Origin: Candidatus Obscuribacterales bacterium
GTDB lineage: Bacteria > Cyanobacteriota > Vampirovibrionia > Obscuribacterales > Obscuribacteraceae
Reading direction: 5' to 3'
DNA: 64,000 nucleotides
Assembly: GCA_019637435.1 (NCBI GenBank)
Contig: JAHBVO010000003.1
Location: 620,001-684,000 of the forward strand
Shown: in pieces, positions 45,775-55,377 of the stretch
Layout of the letters: every line of letters starts with the position of its first letter
How positions within the stretch are numbered: position 1 is the stretch's first letter
Notes under the pieces: generated by a model
What the model was told of the DNA's origin: nothing
Database searches by the model: none
The model's input: the letters and a program-made list of their open reading frames with translations, nothing else
Translations under genes and position numbers: made by a program

Positions 45775-48700
45775 TCAGGTAATTAAGCCCAGTGCTTGAG
45801 AATGGTAGATCACAGCATCGTTGCCCTCGGTCTCAGCCCAGATCCGACCGATAGATTTTAATTCCTTCTGACCGCGGTAGAAACCAATCTGACGCAGTAG
45901 AACTCTAAATGCCTCGCTGTTTTGCTCGTTGGTCATTTTCAGGAGGTCTATGATGACGTCACGGTTTGTTTTTTCTGATGTGACTATCTCTAACGCCACC
46001 GCTCCGAATGAATCCTGCAGATCGCGCGTCAGCAGAGAATTGCATAACGGTAAGAGTTGTCTGGCGAAACCGCAAGCAGAAAAACGTTTCGCGACCGAGA
46101 TTAACGGGCGAAGGTTACGAGTCGTGGAAATATGCAAGAGAAAACTTTCGAGCAGCTCCATGTTGTCTTCTTGAACCGCGTCACAGCAGATTTGTACGAG
46201 GCTCTCCAGGTCATTTTTCTGAGCAAGTTCGATTAGCCACGTTCTTGCAAACGAGACATATTCCTGTTTATTTAGCGTCTCAATAGCTGAGCGAACGCCG
46301 CTTCCATTTTGGAATAACGCCAGTCGCTTCAATGCTGCGATATTTAAGGTCGCCAGGGTGTTTAGATTTGGCTCCAGACCAGGTTTATTTTCGATGGTAT
46401 CGCGATAGGTGCCCAGTGCGCGATCGCAGAGAGAAACAGTTTCATTCAGAAGTGCTGTCCGAGCGGAGGCGGTGGTTCCAGCTGCAGCAAACTCAGCCAG
46501 GACTTTGACTAGTTCTTTGTCGTTAGACATGGCCGCGATGTGTATGAGTGCCGCGCCTGATCTGATATCACCTGTTCTTACAATCGAAGCAATCGTTTCC
46601 TTTGAAGGAAACATCTGACTGGCGTTTAAGACCGACAGTCCGCAATTGTCTACGAGACGATGGATGACATTTGTTTTGGAAAATGCTTTCAAGCTCTGTA
46701 GAACAACTGCTGCTGCGTCTGGATTGTCGAGTTCCATTATGGGGCGTGCTAATGCCGTTAACTCGTCATCGGATAAAGCTCTGACAAGTTGAATAATGAG
46801 CAGTCTCAAGGTCTCGGAATGTTCCGGCTTTGTGGCCAGCTCCTGTACTAGTGGTATCACAATTGGTGACTTGCCGCTTGCCAGTAGTTTTGTGAAGATT
46901 GGAATAATAAGCTCGGGCGGTAGACATGCGGCCATTCTTCTGAGTACGAGCGTGAGCGTGTCTGCATCGAACTCCAGCATTGCCAGGCTAACTTCGGATA
47001 AAAGTCTCGAATCGTCTTTCAGTTCAGGTTCGAGCAACAGCATGGCAAGTTTGGGAACGCGAGCCGGAGTATATGAGGCGCGAAGCAGGATCTCGAATTG
47101 TTTGCCTATTTGGGTTTCATTAGCGATGGTCCTTATGCACAGCAACGCCCGCAAATGCTTTGCGGCCTCCCTTAAGTTGCCGGACAACCTTCCATCGTTT
47201 TCCAAGATGCATGTGTCCAGTATCTCGATCAGTTTTTCCGAGCTTTCCTCTGCGGCTGGAAGCAGAAGGGCAATTAGCGTTTCCGGCTCCATGCCCCAGG
47301 TTCGTAAACTGCGCACAACTGCCTCGAGGTCGCTAAAGTCGTTGCTGCTTGCGAGGTTTAGAATAAACGTCTTTAGATCGTCTATGCTGCTGTATTCTAC
47401 GAACGTTCTCACGAAGTTCGACAGATGATGCACGTCTTGTTTGCGCATCCATTCAAGCAAGTGAGGGGCGATCTCGTCGCGCATCATCATCATGGCGACA
47501 GGACCAGTGTCTTCCAGATACTCACGGATACTGTTGATTGCGTCGAGATTTCTTATAATGCCTTCGGTGGTAGCACCCGATTTGCTCTTCTGAATTTCCT
47601 GCGTCAACTCTCTGTCCAGGCAATCTGCTGCGTGTAGCAGCGCTTGAATAGTTACGGGCGTCATTGTTTCATTTGCGGACTTCTGTTCTGCTTCCAATTT
47701 TGCGAAGAGCGTCAAAAACTGATGCGGCGCCTGAATTGCAACCGTTGTGAACACTAAAGATAAAGGCAGAAGTTTTTCTTCGTCCCTGAGACAACCGGCT
47801 ATCATTGTCAGAAGGCGAGCGTCTCTTTGAGCGATTAAGAATTCGAGCAAGATATGCGCGTTGAGTTTGTCCGGTGAAAAGAACGTTTCCGACAGTATAT
47901 TCCAAATCTGTTCATCACTAAACGAACTTATTGTGTCGAAAAGTTCTCGCTCCAGCTCGATGCCATGGTCCACAGAAAATCGAAGCGCTATTGAGTAACA
48001 GTTCAAAGCCGCATCCAGGCGCTTTCGTTTTTTCAGCAAGTCGGCAAGTTCGATTACAACCTCGCGCACACATTCTTTAGGAACGACGCCACTGGTAGTC
48101 GAGACTATCGGAGAGGATAAAATGCTTGAGATGTCCAGAGAAGACTCGATACAATCTGCCAGATAATTCAAATTCTTCAGGTGGTTCTGTTGGAGGGAGC
48201 CCCAATCGGCATGGTTATGTACAAGTCGCTCACTTCTTTTTATGGACGAGCCCGTCATGCGGTTTGTTTGCAAGCAGCACGCGCTGAATACGGCCTGAGA
48301 GCCGACACCTTTGATACCGGAAGTGATGGCATTTCGTCCGACCTCCTGAAACAGGGTCAGCGCTTGCCCGAAATCGCTATTCTTTAGGTAAAGACCAGCC
48401 AGTCCCAGCATCGCTTCCGAATGTTGCGGTGTCATCTCAATCGTTGTACGGTTGCTGGACCGGTCCAGCACAAGTTTGGCGCAGACCAGTACATCGCTCC
48501 AGCGAGATTCGTTCGCCTTTTGCATCTCGATTCCCAATGAAGCAAGCATTTCAAAAGTGCTGGTTCTTTGCAAAAAGACGTTTTTAAGCTCAGCTTCGAT
48601 AGCTTTGCCAAACTCAGCACCTGGCTTCCACAGATCCCTTATGAGCTTGAGGGCGCCAGTGACATCGCCGGTTTCGTAGCGAATAGCCGCAAGGCAAAGC

Positions 48701-50097
48701 GCGGCTCTCAATGCTCTGGTTTGGGTATTGGCTGTTTTACTCGCAAGCAAGAAATAGTTGCCCGCCAGGGGAATTCGATCTGATAGCGCTGAACAATAGC
48801 CCAGCCCCATCAGGCACGAGAAAAAGTTTTCATCCTTCTTCCAATCGTGTTTTTCAAGCACTTTATAGACTCTCAAGTATGTGTTGAGCGCTCCATCGTA
48901 GTTGCCTTTGTCGAATTGACCGAGCGCAACGTTAAGGTGCTGTCTTGTCCATGTATATGGAGAGAAAAACAAGTGGATGTCTTCTGCTACTTTTTGCCTG
49001 CGTTGGTTTAACTGTGCAAGTTGTTGCGTCGCTGTTTTCTTGTTCTTTCTTCGATTGCTTTTGGCAACGATGACCGCTTCATCGTCAATGAAGTCGAAAC
49101 GGTTCGGCGCTGATGGAGCGGATGTAAGCGTTAATGAGGGTTGAACCGGCTCGACAGTCTCTAAGCGGTTCTCGTTTCTGATTGTCGGAAGTAACTGAAG
49201 CATTTCTTCAGGGCAATCCAGAATTGGTATCGCTGTCGGTGCTGCCCAGAGCATCCTCATTATAAGCTGCGCGGAGTCACGGATCACTTCAGAGGAGTGT
49301 TCCATCAGGATTTTAAACAGTTGCGATTCTTCTGGTTTCGCCAGGTCTGTGCGTTTAAACAGCAAACAATCATCGCCGCCCAGATGTTTCTCGTAAAGCG
49401 ACGGATCGATCGCGATCATCAGCAGTGACTTGCTGATCAGCCAGCAGGAAAAATTGTCTACATCCGGATCGTAGAAGTATTCATTGCGATCCGGGTGTTG
49501 ATAGTTCGGATGTCCAAGCTCCAGACTTGTACGTCCAAGCAAAGCAGGAACGAACAACGCGTCGTAATCGACGAGACGCAAACCTTCCGCCGTTACGATG
49601 ATGTTGCCGTGTTGCAGATCGCCGTGTCCAATGCCGGCACATTCCATCTCATCCACCAGCTTGTGAAAGTCTTCGAGCAATCGTTTCATCGTTGCTGAAT
49701 CGCTATAGTGAGCGTTGACATATTGGTCTAGTGTTTGACCTTCCACCCATGGCATTTTTAGACACGGATACCAGACGCCCTTAACTTGTACGCCTTGCTC
49801 GACGTAGTGAAAATCGATCGTGCATTCGAGGGTGTCGAATAGCACGAAGTCACTAATGTGTTTATATCTATCCTTTTGGTCTAGTCGACTTGTTAGAAAG
49901 CATCTTACTGCCCAGCACTTGTCGTCGTTAACGATTTTGTAGACGCTTGCGAATGCCCCGGTCATTGCGCGCGGCAAGCCTAACATGTTGGTTTCAATTC
50001 GTCCGTTCTTTAAATCCGGGTCGGCGAAGCAGGCATGTGGATTTTGAACGGCTTCATTGTAATCTTGAGGTGTTGGCCAGAAGTTAATCGTCGACAT
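45775..50097 (-). CDS. Kinase-like domain fused to a long alpha-solenoid
   Basis: 1440 aa from ATG 50097 (MSTINFW; AAGG four bases upstream); the frame to 50220 would overlap the oxoprolinase gene. Residues about 40-290 are a protein-kinase-like fold: FASVYKIVNDDKCWAVRCF (usual Lys is Arg65), GHGDLQHGNIIV (His158, Asp160, Asn165 of the catalytic loop) and LVDYDALF (Asp177 for Mg). The remainder is helical: TPR-like units (about 380-700) and HEAT-like units (about 750-1420). No membrane helix or signal. The catalytic loop is intact but the ATP-Lys is changed, so activity is uncertain. Follows the oxoprolinase gene by 55 bp on the same strand. Confidence 0.8.
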   Translation of the reverse strand: MSTINFWPTPQDYNEAVQNPHACFADPDLKNGRIETNMLGLPRAMTGAFASVYKIVNDDKCWAVRCFLTSRLDQKDRYKHISDFVLFDTLECTIDFHYVEQGVQVKGVWYPCLKMPWVEGQTLDQYVNAHYSDSATMKRLLEDFHKLVDEMECAGIGHGDLQHGNIIVTAEGLRLVDYDALFVPALLGRTSLELGHPNYQHPDRNEYFYDPDVDNFSCWLISKSLLMIAIDPSLYEKHLGGDDCLLFKRTDLAKPEESQLFKILMEHSSEVIRDSAQLIMRMLWAAPTAIPILDCPEEMLQLLPTIRNENRLETVEPVQPSLTLTSAPSAPNRFDFIDDEAVIVAKSNRRKNKKTATQQLAQLNQRRQKVAEDIHLFFSPYTWTRQHLNVALGQFDKGNYDGALNTYLRVYKVLEKHDWKKDENFFSCLMGLGYCSALSDRIPLAGNYFLLASKTANTQTRALRAALCLAAIRYETGDVTGALKLIRDLWKPGAEFGKAIEAELKNVFLQRTSTFEMLASLGIEMQKANESRWSDVLVCAKLVLDRSSNRTTIEMTPQHSEAMLGLAGLYLKNSDFGQALTLFQEVGRNAITSGIKGVGSQAVFSACCLQTNRMTGSSIKRSERLVHNHADWGSLQQNHLKNLNYLADCIESSLDISSILSSPIVSTTSGVVPKECVREVVIELADLLKKRKRLDAALNCYSIALRFSVDHGIELERELFDTISSFSDEQIWNILSETFFSPDKLNAHILLEFLIAQRDARLLTMIAGCLRDEEKLLPLSLVFTTVAIQAPHQFLTLFAKLEAEQKSANETMTPVTIQALLHAADCLDRELTQEIQKSKSGATTEGIIRNLDAINSIREYLEDTGPVAMMMMRDEIAPHLLEWMRKQDVHHLSNFVRTFVEYSSIDDLKTFILNLASSNDFSDLEAVVRSLRTWGMEPETLIALLLPAAEESSEKLIEILDTCILENDGRLSGNLREAAKHLRALLCIRTIANETQIGKQFEILLRASYTPARVPKLAMLLLEPELKDDSRLLSEVSLAMLEFDADTLTLVLRRMAACLPPELIIPIFTKLLASGKSPIVIPLVQELATKPEHSETLRLLIIQLVRALSDDELTALARPIMELDNPDAAAVVLQSLKAFSKTNVIHRLVDNCGLSVLNASQMFPSKETIASIVRTGDIRSGAALIHIAAMSNDKELVKVLAEFAAAGTTASARTALLNETVSLCDRALGTYRDTIENKPGLEPNLNTLATLNIAALKRLALFQNGSGVRSAIETLNKQEYVSFARTWLIELAQKNDLESLVQICCDAVQEDNMELLESFLLHISTTRNLRPLISVAKRFSACGFARQLLPLCNSLLTRDLQDSFGAVALEIVTSEKTNRDVIIDLLKMTNEQNSEAFRVLLRQIGFYRGQKELKSIGRIWAETEGNDAVIYHSQALGLIT

Positions 50098-50152
50098 GAC
50101 CTTACATCCGTGAGAGGCGATTTTCTCGAATTCTTTGTCGCAACCGATGCCC

Positions 50153-53100
50153 TTAGCTGCATTGCTCTTCGTTCGATCCCCAGCCACCACCGCCAGGTGT
50201 TTCAATGACAAAGGTGTCACCGGCTTGCATTGCCATGGTCGCCGTGCCGGTCAGGTTTACGATCGAATTGTCGTGTCGGACAACGTAATTTTTACCGGTG
50301 AGTCCATCGCTACCGCCATTCATTCCAAACGGTCTTACGTTGCGTCTTTCAGATAAGATGGAAGCTTGCATAGCTTCTACGAATTCAATTTTTCGAATTA
50401 CTCCATCTCCTCCATTGTACTTGCCGGCGCCACCGCTTCCTTTTCTTATCGAGAATTCTTTTAGAATCACCGGAAAGCGCCACTCCAGCACCTCCGGGTC
50501 CGTCAAGCGTGAATTGGTCATGTGCGTTTGAACCGCCGAGCAACCGTCGTGGTTCGGACCAGCGCCACTGCCACCGGATATGGTTTCATAATATTGATAC
50601 CGGGCGTTGCCGAAGGTGAAGTTGTTCATAGTGCCCTGGCTCGCCGCCATCATGTTGAGCGCTCCGTAAACCGCATCTACAATGGCTTGCGATGTCTCGA
50701 CATTACCGGCAACTACGGCAGCCGGATATCGAGGATTTAGCATCGAGCCTTCGGGTACGGAGATGTTCAATGGAGCCAGACAACCATCGTTGAGAGGAAT
50801 GTTTGAATCTACGAGGGTCCGGAAAACGTAGAGAACGGCTGCTATCGTAATTGCGCGGGGCGCATTCATGTTGTTCTCAAGTTGCGGCGATGTGCCGTTG
50901 AAGTCGATGGCCGCTGAGCGAGTGAGTTTGTCCACTTTTATGTTGACACATATTTTGGCACCACTATCCATCGTCACGCTGAAAGAGCCATCTGATAGTT
51001 TGTCGATTGCTTCGCGCACGCAATCTTCGGCGTTCTTCCTGACAAAATTCATGTAAGCGTAAACGGTTTCCAGTCCATAATTTTCGATCAAACTGTTTAA
51101 ACTCAAAACGCCTCTGTTGTTCGCTGCGATTTGTGCTTTCAAGTCGGAAATATTTTGTTCGACATTGCGTGTCGGAAAACGGCAATTCGTGAGAATTTCG
51201 CGAATGTTCGTTTCTTCAAAAATACCGTCGCGGACGAGCAGCATCGGGTCGATTAGCGCTCCCTCTTCATCTATCGTTTTACTATTGGGTGGCATGGAAC
51301 CAGCTGTGATACCACCAATATCCGCGTGATGTCCTCGTGAAGCGGTGAAGAAGAGGGGCGACATACTGGAAGAATTGAAAACGGGCGTGACCACTGTTAT
51401 GTCTGGCAGGTGCGTTCCCCCTTCGTAAGGATTGTTGAGAACATAAGCGTCTCCCCTTCTCATCGAGCTGGAAAACTTGTTGATGATTGCGCGCACGCTC
51501 TCGCCCATGGAGCCCAGGTGTACAGGCATGTGCGGCGCGTTTGCGATAAGTTTGCCTTCTTGATCGAACAGCGCACATGAGAAATCGAGGCGCTCCTTGA
51601 TGTTGACGGACTGACTGGTGTGGCAGAGTGTGGCGCCCATCTCTTCAGCGATTGCCATGAATTTGTTATTGAACAATTCGAGCAGGATCGGGTCCGCTGT
51701 TTGTGCTGTGCCGTGGTGACGTTCCTCCTTGCCGTTTTTAGCAAAGCTAGATGCCCGTTGTTTCATTATCAGGCTGCCATCGGAAGCCATGACCGCGGAC
51801 CAGCCTGGCTCGACGATGTTCGTACTGGTTTCATCGAGAATCAGAGCCGGACCGTCGACAATTTGATCTATTTTTAAGTCGTCTCTATAAATAATTGGCG
51901 TATCAGCCCACCATCGACCTTTGCTGTAGAGCTTGATTAAACCGTTGTCGAAGAGATCCTTTTCTTTGGGTTGATGCTTGACCGAAACGTCCTTGAATTT
52001 TGTTTGATCGATTGAGTGCTGCGAGGCTGCGGTCGCTTCAAGTGCAATAGATTCGACGATTAGTTTTCGATCCGGAGAATGAAAACCGAAGCGCTGCAGA
52101 TGAAGGTCGTGAAACGCACTCGCCATCAGATGTTTTTCATCCAGAGCAACTGCCAGATTTGTGTCGGAACCGTCGTAGCGAATGAGAACATCGCGTTTGA
52201 ATTCATGCGTATTGCCCTTGGAGCCCTGTGCCTCGAGCTTCGAACTCGCAGAGTTGATGAGCTTCTCGAATTCGTCTTCTAAGTCTTCCGGTGGCAACTC
52301 GTCGAGCAATTTCTGAATTGCCTGGTGCTCTACAACCTTTATGCTGGATAGTCCGATGCCCATTGCTGAGAGGACACCTGCTAGCTTGTGTATCATGACC
52401 GTCTCAATACCGAGATTTTCGGCAAGTAAGCATGCGTGCTGCCCGCCCGCTCCCCCGAACGAGTTTAAAACAGCGTTCTTAACTTCGTATCCGCGTTCGA
52501 TCGTGATCTGTTTTATCGCTCTTGCCATTTTTTCGACCGCAATTTCAATGAACCCCCAGGCGATATCCTCGGTTCGATTGAAGTCGGAGACCTTGTTCAG
52601 TTGCAGTTTTAAGTCGAGAAATTTTTCTGCGACAGCATCGAGGTCGAGCGGTTGGTCTGCATTTTCTCCGAATACGCTTGGGAAATAGTCGGATTGAATT
52701 CGTCCTAGCAGTAAATTCGCATCAGTGATCGTTAGCGGACCACCATTGCGGTAACAGGCTGGTCCCGGGTCACTTCCGGCTGATTCCGGTCCTACGAGAA
52801 GACGATGACCATCGAAGTTGAGAATGGAGCCTCCACCTGCTGCTATTGTATGGATAGGCAGCATTGGAGCTCGAATCCTGACACCGCCGATGGTGGTAAG
52901 GTCTTGTCGATCGAATCGTCCATCGAAATACGAAACGTCGGTGGACGTGCCGCCCATGTCGAAACTTACGACTTTTTCAAAGCCCAGGTGCCGACTGGTT
53001 TCTACCGCGCCAACCAGACCACCGGCCGGACCAGACAACAAGCTGTCCTTGCCGCGAAAGTGGAGTTTGTCGGTTAGACCTCCGTTTGACTGCATGAAGT

Positions 53101-53842
53101 AAACGCTTGTTGATTTCAGCGGTTTGGCAAAACGATCGACGTAGCGGTGAAGAGGGGGTGATAAGTACGCGTCGGCGACGGTCGTGTCACCACGCATGAT
53201 CAGTTTTATCAGCGGACTGGTTTTATAAGAGACTGTCACGTGGTCGAAACCTGCGCGCCTGGCTATTTCTGCGCAGGTATCTTCGTGTTGGTTGTAGAGA
53301 TAGCTGTGCATAAACACAATTGCACACGAAGTGATACCACTTGCACGAGCGCTTCTCAGTTCGTTTTCGGCGATTGCAGTTTCAAATGCTTCCAACTCCA
53401 CCCCTGAAGCTGAGAATCGGCCGGGTAACTCAATCACCGACTGGTAAAGAGGCGACGGAAGTTTGATGGCGCGTGCAAAAATGTCTGGGCGATTCTGGTA
53501 TGCGATTCGCAGTGCGTCCTTGAAGCCTTTATTGACGACCAGAACTGTTGGTTCGCCTTTCCGCTCCAGCAGCGCGTTTGTCGCGACTGTAGTGCCAAGG
53601 CGAACTTCTTGAATGAGTTCGATCGGCAAGTCCTGAGTCTGGAACACTGCTCCATCTTGTCTAAGCAGGTCGCAGATACCTTGAACCGCAGCGTCTTCAT
53701 AATGGCGCGGGTTCACGGAAAGCAGTTTATGAACTCGGCGAACCCCGTCACTTCTGATTCCGACGACATCGGTGAATGTGCCGCCACGGTCGATGAAAAA
53801 TTGCCAGGTGTTTTGACTTGGTTGAGCTTGATATATGGGCAC
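50153..53842 (-). CDS. oplAH: 5-oxoprolinase / hydantoinase A-B fusion
   Basis: ATP-dependent 5-oxoprolinase-type enzyme that opens 5-oxo-L-proline to glutamate. About 1229 aa: the HyuA half (to about residue 690; FFIDRGGTFTDVVG, SFDMGGTSTDVSYFDG, SAGSDPGPACYRNGG, NSFGGAGGQHACLLAE) is followed by the HyuB half (about 700 to the end; IAEEMGATLCHTSQSVNIKERLDFSCALFD, NDPYEGG-type NNPYEGGTHLPDITVV, SRGHHADIGGITAGSMPPNSKTI, GGSGAGPNHDG). The frame runs to 53980 but overlaps the pilin gene, so I set the start at GTG 53842; no clear ribosome site is seen. Hydantoinase is an alternative substrate class. Confidence 0.92.
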   Translation of the reverse strand: MPIYQAQPSQNTWQFFIDRGGTFTDVVGIRSDGVRRVHKLLSVNPRHYEDAAVQGICDLLRQDGAVFQTQDLPIELIQEVRLGTTVATNALLERKGEPTVLVVNKGFKDALRIAYQNRPDIFARAIKLPSPLYQSVIELPGRFSASGVELEAFETAIAENELRSARASGITSCAIVFMHSYLYNQHEDTCAEIARRAGFDHVTVSYKTSPLIKLIMRGDTTVADAYLSPPLHRYVDRFAKPLKSTSVYFMQSNGGLTDKLHFRGKDSLLSGPAGGLVGAVETSRHLGFEKVVSFDMGGTSTDVSYFDGRFDRQDLTTIGGVRIRAPMLPIHTIAAGGGSILNFDGHRLLVGPESAGSDPGPACYRNGGPLTITDANLLLGRIQSDYFPSVFGENADQPLDLDAVAEKFLDLKLQLNKVSDFNRTEDIAWGFIEIAVEKMARAIKQITIERGYEVKNAVLNSFGGAGGQHACLLAENLGIETVMIHKLAGVLSAMGIGLSSIKVVEHQAIQKLLDELPPEDLEDEFEKLINSASSKLEAQGSKGNTHEFKRDVLIRYDGSDTNLAVALDEKHLMASAFHDLHLQRFGFHSPDRKLIVESIALEATAASQHSIDQTKFKDVSVKHQPKEKDLFDNGLIKLYSKGRWWADTPIIYRDDLKIDQIVDGPALILDETSTNIVEPGWSAVMASDGSLIMKQRASSFAKNGKEERHHGTAQTADPILLELFNNKFMAIAEEMGATLCHTSQSVNIKERLDFSCALFDQEGKLIANAPHMPVHLGSMGESVRAIINKFSSSMRRGDAYVLNNPYEGGTHLPDITVVTPVFNSSSMSPLFFTASRGHHADIGGITAGSMPPNSKTIDEEGALIDPMLLVRDGIFEETNIREILTNCRFPTRNVEQNISDLKAQIAANNRGVLSLNSLIENYGLETVYAYMNFVRKNAEDCVREAIDKLSDGSFSVTMDSGAKICVNIKVDKLTRSAAIDFNGTSPQLENNMNAPRAITIAAVLYVFRTLVDSNIPLNDGCLAPLNISVPEGSMLNPRYPAAVVAGNVETSQAIVDAVYGALNMMAASQGTMNNFTFGNARYQYYETISGGSGAGPNHDGCSAVQTHMTNSRLTDPEVLEWRFPVILKEFSIRKGSGGAGKYNGGDGVIRKIEFVEAMQASILSERRNVRPFGMNGGSDGLTGKNYVVRHDNSIVNLTGTATMAMQAGDTFVIETPGGGGWGSNEEQCS

Positions 53843-53856
53843 GTGGTTGGGAATTA

Positions 53857-54084
53857 CTAGCTGGAGGCCGCAGCCTGTTGGCACATATCGTTGAGCTGGT
53901 TGACCACGGTCGAAAACGTGGACGAGACAGCACCAGCAAACCCACTCGTTGTGGAGGCAAAAGCCAGAGCTATCAGGCAAGCAACGAAAGCAAGTATAGC
54001 GCCATATTCGGTGATTGCTTGCCCATCATCTCCACGACGTCTGCGTTTCCATCTTAAGTTGTTCTTCAAAAGCCGTCTGAGCAT
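53857..54084 (-). CDS. Flp/Fap-type pilin subunit
   Basis: 75 aa: a basic leader (LLKNNLRWKRRRRGDDG) followed by the class IVb pilin signature GQAITEYGAILAFVACLIALAFA, with Glu five residues into the helix and a hydrophobic core. After processing by a prepilin peptidase it would form a Flp-type pilus (tight adherence). No tad/cpa assembly genes are in the window. It is 14 bp upstream of the oxoprolinase start, on the same strand. Confidence 0.85.
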   Translation of the reverse strand: MLRRLLKNNLRWKRRRRGDDGQAITEYGAILAFVACLIALAFASTTSGFAGAVSSTFSTVVNQLNDMCQQAAASS

Positions 54085-54422
54085 ACGCGTTTCTCAATGC
54101 ACATCGCTGTGCGCGGGATAAAAATGGTAATTGAACAGGGATTCCGTCAACAAACAAATTGTCGACACCTCTCGGCGTCAGGACAAAATTTCAAATTGGA
54201 GCGATTCGGCATTGAACGTGGTTATTCTATCGTATCAAAACATGGCGATTTGCGTGAGGGTTCGAAGCTCGAAAGCGTGGCGGAATTAGTTTTCCGGTTG
54301 TTTAAAACAACAAGCGCTCTGAGTGAACAGAGCGCTTTGTTGTTGCAGCAGCACCGGCCGGGAACCGGTTTCTAGTAATGCTTTAACCAATCGTGTGCGG
54401 TGAACGGTGGATTCTTGAAAAC
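54085..54422. other. Intergenic region before the pilin gene
   Basis: About 338 bp between the radical SAM gene end and the pilin start. It holds a strong hairpin (54312-54337), and should contain the pilin promoter. No coding frame with a ribosome site was seen. Confidence 0.4.
54312..54337. terminator. Strong hairpin downstream of the radical SAM gene
   Basis: AAGCGCTCTG and CAGAGCGCTT form a perfect 10-bp stem with a 6-base loop (AGTGAA), extendable with ACAAC/TGTTGT after a one-base bulge. The right arm is followed by TGTTGTTG. Likely Rho-independent or stabilising structure. Confidence 0.7.
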
Positions 54423-55313
54423 CTAAACATTGGTTAACAGAAGCCGCAGTTGCTGGTTTTCATCCGCGCTTTTCCCTCCTTGTTCTTGTGTGGTTTGAGT
54501 CTGGTGTAGTCGAGCGGCAACATCGTAATTCGATTTTTTTGCAGCCGATTTGTGTGTGTGTGGTCGGTTGGTAATTTCGTTAAAAAGCCATTCTTGAACC
54601 CGTGCGTAAGATGAGGGTTCGAAAAATTGTGCGTGCTTGTCCAGCAAGTCTTTGCGGTTATTGATTTCCAGGTTGCGCATCGAATCGATCCAGATCGAGT
54701 TCACAACCGGTTTTAACAGCGCGGCGAGCCGCTCTGGATTGCATGGAAGGAGTGGTGAGAGCGATGCATGAGTCCTTACGCCAGCGTCCTTCAGGCTTCT
54801 AAGAACCTGCAATCGACGAGCTATGCTCGGTGCTCCCGGCTCGAAATCTCTTCGAATCTGTTCGTCGTCGGTCGTGAAGCTGACGCCGACGCTCAACTTA
54901 TCGCCGAACTGTTTCAAGAGTTCCAGGTCTTGAAGGATAAGGTGACTGCGAGTGTGCATTGTCAATTTCGCAGGTCTGTAATTCAACAACTCCTTCAAGC
55001 ATTGCCGAGTAAGACGATACTTCAATTCCAGATACTGATAAGGGTCAGTCGCCGAGCTGAAGAATATCGAGCTTCCAAAAACCTGAGCACGCTGTTTCCG
55101 AATCAAGTCTGGAGCATTGACCTTAACCTCGACCCATTTTCCCCACTGCCTGAAATCATCATGCCGCTTGCTTGGGAACTTGGGAACGTAACAATAGCTA
55201 CAGCGAAAAGCGCAGCCAGCATAGGGATTTAGTGAATAATCATAGTGGCCTGCTAGCGAGCCGACCTTCTGAGGCGTTAGTATTGAGGTTGCTTGGATCT
55301 CGGTCACTTCCAT
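54423..55313 (-). CDS. Radical SAM protein of the SplB-like (COG1533) type
   Basis: 296 aa from ATG 55313. The [4Fe-4S] cluster motif is C34-AFR-C38-SY-C41 (GCAFRCSYCYVPKFPS). Later strands (FFSSATDPYQYLE, LTMHTRSHLILQDLELL, LSVGVSFTTDD, GVRTHASLSPLLP) match the radical SAM barrel of Rv2578c/SplB-like proteins, often linked to DNA damage or repair, though the exact reaction is unknown. A promoter TTGCGT-N17-TATAAT lies directly before the ATG, so the mRNA is probably leaderless. The Pro/Gln-rich C-terminal tail (about 250-296) is not part of the fold. Confidence 0.85.
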   Translation of the reverse strand: MEVTEIQATSILTPQKVGSLAGHYDYSLNPYAGCAFRCSYCYVPKFPSKRHDDFRQWGKWVEVKVNAPDLIRKQRAQVFGSSIFFSSATDPYQYLELKYRLTRQCLKELLNYRPAKLTMHTRSHLILQDLELLKQFGDKLSVGVSFTTDDEQIRRDFEPGAPSIARRLQVLRSLKDAGVRTHASLSPLLPCNPERLAALLKPVVNSIWIDSMRNLEINNRKDLLDKHAQFFEPSSYARVQEWLFNEITNRPHTHKSAAKKSNYDVAARLHQTQTTQEQGGKSADENQQLRLLLTNV

Positions 55314-55320
55314 GAGATTC

Positions 55321-55349
55321 ATTATACATACGTACGTATGTATACGCAA
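55321..55349 (-). promoter_or_regulatory. Promoter covered by a perfect 22-bp palindrome
   Basis: Minus-strand -35 TTGCGT (55349-55344), 17-base spacer, -10 TATAAT (55326-55321). A perfect 22-bp palindrome (55323-55344, half site TATACATACGT) spans the spacer and the -10. Transcription would start close to the ATG at 55313. The palindrome also lies 34 bp before the divergent gene at 55378, so it could control both. Confidence 0.8.
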
Positions 55350-55377
55350 GTAGTCACTAATTTCTTTTGGAGCAAGG

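Noticed and set aside
48453-48470. Perfect 18-bp palindrome (TGCTGGACC/GGTCCAGCA)
   Set aside because: It lies deep inside the kinase-solenoid coding region, is not near a start, and lacks the flanks of the TetR operator; it is probably coincidental.
53843-53980. Longer N-terminus for the 5-oxoprolinase
   Set aside because: It overlaps the Flp pilin gene and has no similarity to the family's N-terminus.
54085-54422. tRNA or other structured RNA before the pilin gene
   Set aside because: Only a terminator-like hairpin is present; no cloverleaf or T-loop sequence was found.
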